Source: Oscillospiraceae bacterium (lineage in GTDB: Bacteria > Bacillota > Clostridia > Oscillospirales > Oscillospiraceae). From it: a stretch of DNA of 6,250 nucleotides. Each line of letters begins with the position of its first letter. The stretch's first letter is position 1. A model generated the notes under the pieces. That model searched no databases and was not told the origin of the DNA. It saw only the letters and a program-made list of their open reading frames with translations. Location of the stretch: NCBI GenBank assembly GCA_031272845.1, contig JAISTA010000119.1, forward strand, positions 1 through 6,250, given 5' to 3'. Shown piece after piece: positions 6,169 through 6,250 of this stretch. A program made the position numbers and the translations under genes.

Positions 6169-6202
6169 GGTTACTTTTTCCGCTTCGCCGGAAAAAGTAA
6201 CC
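6169..6202. repeat. Perfect 14-bp hairpin with 6-nt loop
   Basis: GGTTACTTTTTCCG (6169-6182) and CGGAAAAAGTAACC (6189-6202) are exact reverse complements around CTTCGC. The A5/T5 runs lie inside the stem rather than after it, so it is not a classical terminator, though the following CAAAAAGGGG leaves an A/T-rich flank. The loop could alternatively pair with GCGAAGC at 6141-6147. It looks like an intergenic palindromic repeat. Confidence 0.85.
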
Positions 6203-6210
6203 AAAAAGGG

Positions 6211-6247
6211 GCGACTTCTTTTCTCTTGAGAAAAGAAGCAAAATCGC
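6211..6247. repeat. Second hairpin with an outer 4-bp clamp
   Basis: CTTCTTTTCTC (6215-6225) and GAGAAAAGAAG (6228-6238) are exact reverse complements around TT; in RNA the innermost pairs would open. Outer GCGA (6211-6214) pairs with TCGC (6244-6247), leaving CAAAA unpaired on the right side. It begins only 8 bp after the 6169-6202 hairpin, so the two form a pair. It lies at the window edge and may continue. Confidence 0.75.
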
Positions 6248-6250
6248 TTT

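Overview
The window looks like a chromosomal segment from a gut-type Clostridia, most likely Oscillospiraceae or a close relative (inference). The reasons are the mixed GC content, the Gram-positive style GGAGG ribosome binding sites, the low-GC consensus promoter in front of the regulator, the gene families present, and GC-rich intergenic repeat families of the kind seen in that group. No rRNA, tRNA, transposase or CRISPR array is visible.

All recognisable genes lie on the minus strand, so transcription runs from right to left. From the right: about 400 bp of intergenic repeats and hairpins (5850-6250); a YgjP/COG1451-type zinc metalloprotein (5304-5849); a broken gene for a TIR-like nucleotide-binding protein (4685-5258); a FlK-like acyl-CoA thioesterase (4268-4660); and an arylamine N-acetyltransferase (3501-4271) that overlaps the thioesterase by 4 bp. 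After a 160-bp gap with no clear gene comes a consensus promoter with a perfect palindrome in its spacer (3308-3337). It drives a 770-residue MalT/LuxR-type STAND ATPase (963-3275). The left end (1-962) is non-coding and dominated by an array of about 172-bp imperfect direct repeats.

Three things stand out. First, the STAND regulator ends where its family's LuxR-type DNA-binding domain should begin, and the DNA beyond the stop is repeat-rich rather than coding. Second, the TIR-like gene can be reassembled across three reading frames: a start codon that now reads ATA, a one-base loss in an A run, and an internal deletion. It is best read as a decayed standalone immune-type effector. Third, the 172-bp array carries two small hairpins whose arms change in a compensating way in the most diverged copies.

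The thioesterase and acetyltransferase form a compact, translationally coupled pair, both acting on (or using) acyl-CoA. They are probably expressed together, possibly from a promoter shared with the former TIR gene. There is no evidence that the STAND regulator controls them. I did not find a complete novel system; the TIR remnant, the HTH-less regulator and the structured array are the best leads.
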